Origin: an uncultured Propionibacteriaceae bacterium
Lineage (GTDB): Bacteria > Actinomycetota > Actinomycetes > Propionibacteriales > Propionibacteriaceae
Reading direction: 5' to 3'
DNA length: 7,536 nt
NCBI GenBank assembly: GCA_938046585.1
Contig: CALIWR010000008.1
Span: forward strand, 1 to 7,536
Under the pieces are notes generated by a model. The model had not been told where the DNA came from, did no database searches, and saw only the letters and a list, made by a program, of their open reading frames with translations. A program made the position numbers and the translations under genes. Below, piece by piece: positions 7,274-7,536 of the stretch (the stretch's first letter is position 1; each line of letters begins with the position of its first letter).

Positions 7274-7285
7274 GGCTGATCAGCC
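7274..7285. promoter_or_regulatory. Perfect 12-bp palindrome upstream of the operon, possible operator
   Basis: GGCTGATCAGCC is perfectly self-complementary. It overlaps an 8-bp palindrome, GCCATGGC (7269-7276). It lies about 30 bp upstream of the TAGGAT box, where an activator or repressor dimer could bind. No known operator consensus is recognised; such palindromes can also occur by chance. Confidence 0.3.
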
Positions 7286-7320
7286 CGCTCGGATAAGACT
7301 CAGCCTGCGACATCGACTCC

Positions 7321-7421
7321 GGTCTGGTCTGTTGGCTCGTGCACAGCAGCGGGCGTATTGCTCCCTAGCGGGCCGGGCTGGTTGGTGCCTAGCAGGGTAT
7401 GGCCGTTGTTGTGCGGTGATC
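7321..7421 (+). repeat. Tandem hairpin repeat, copy 1
   Basis: This is the first of two copies of a 101-bp element (period 115 bp). The left boundary is sharp: bases before 7321 do not match those before copy 2. It differs from copy 2 at only two positions, 7338 and 7340. Read as RNA of the plus strand it folds on itself: 7340-7352 pairs with 7403-7415 (13 bp, three of them G-U). Further in, 7354-7357 pairs with 7398-7401, CCCT (7363-7366) with AGGG (7394-7397), and GC with GC (7368-7369, 7392-7393). It contains CCTAGCGGG (7364-7372) and CCTAGCAGG (7388-7396). Stops in several frames and a period not divisible by 3 argue against coding. Function unknown. Confidence 0.85.
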
Positions 7422-7435
7422 CCGGGAGCTGAGCT
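7422..7435. other. 14-bp spacer between the two hairpin repeats
   Basis: This is the segment between the conserved units. It contains CCCGGG (overlapping the last base of copy 1) and a doubled AGCT. Whether it belongs to the repeat cannot be told, because the matching position after copy 2 lies outside the window. Confidence 0.5.
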
Positions 7436-7536
7436 GGTCTGGTCTGTTGGCTTGCGCACAGCAGCGGGCGTATTGCTCCCTAGCGGGCCGGGCTGGTTGG
7501 TGCCTAGCAGGGTATGGCCGTTGTTGTGCGGTGATC
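7436..7536 (+). repeat. Tandem hairpin repeat, copy 2 (reaches the window edge)
   Basis: This copy matches copy 1 at 99 of 101 positions; the two differences (7453, 7455) are both transitions. The outer stem is 7455-7467 with 7518-7530. At its outermost pair, copy 2 has C7455-G7530 where copy 1 has T7340-G7415, so the change keeps pairing in plus-strand RNA (C-G to U-G). The element carries CCTAGCGGG (7479-7487) and CCTAGCAGG (7503-7511). The last base of the window is the last base at which both copies can be compared, so the true right end and the number of copies are unknown. Confidence 0.85.

Noticed and set aside
7321..7421. Protein-coding content in the repeat unit
   Set aside because: The plus frame beginning at 7321 meets TAG at 7366-7368, and the 115-bp period shifts the frame between copies.
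7321..7536. Integron attC sites or a CRISPR array as explanation for the tandem hairpins
   Set aside because: No GTTRRRY/RYYYAAC core pair is found in the unit, and there is no gene cassette between copies. For CRISPR, the repeats are far too long and the single spacer is only 14 bp.

Overview
The window is high-GC DNA from an actinomycete (Actinomycetota). The family is uncertain; something like Propionibacteriales or Micrococcales would fit. The case rests on gene content and order. One leftward (minus-strand) operon runs DUF6049-type secreted/anchored protein, then a MurJ lipid II flippase fused to a pseudokinase and an extracytoplasmic sensor-like domain, then a SigM-type ECF sigma factor, then a zinc-binding anti-sigma factor. 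This matches the mycobacterial Rv3909-Rv3910(mviN)-sigM-Rv3912 neighbourhood, which continues into trxB/trxA. Any trxB would lie beyond the left edge.

Layout from right to left, in the direction of transcription. 7321-7536 holds two copies of a 101-bp element with a 115-bp period, cut by the window edge; each copy can fold along most of its length into one hairpin. 7232-7320 is the upstream region of the operon, with a perfect 12-bp palindrome and a TAGGAT -10 box exactly 6 nt before the GTG of the first gene. 5270-7231 is the DUF6049 protein. 1323-5273 is the MurJ fusion. 742-1326 is sigM. 654-741 is an 88-bp gap carrying a textbook ECF promoter (GGAAC-N17-CGTC). 213-653 is the anti-sigma gene. 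A short hairpin follows its stop codon, and 1-193 has no supportable gene.

How the parts fit together: both junctions in the first three genes are ATGA overlaps, so the envelope protein, the flippase and the sigma factor are probably made in linked amounts. The flippase moves lipid II across the membrane. Its dead kinase domain faces the cytoplasm, probably as a docking module, and its discoidin-like domain faces outward. The sigma factor probably controls an envelope-stress response. The anti-sigma gene is not coupled to sigM. Instead it sits behind what looks like a promoter for this class of sigma factor, which would give delayed negative feedback.

The least explained parts are the hairpin repeat array at the right edge and the ECF promoter placed between sigma and anti-sigma genes. 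Everything else is ordinary conserved actinobacterial cell-envelope content.
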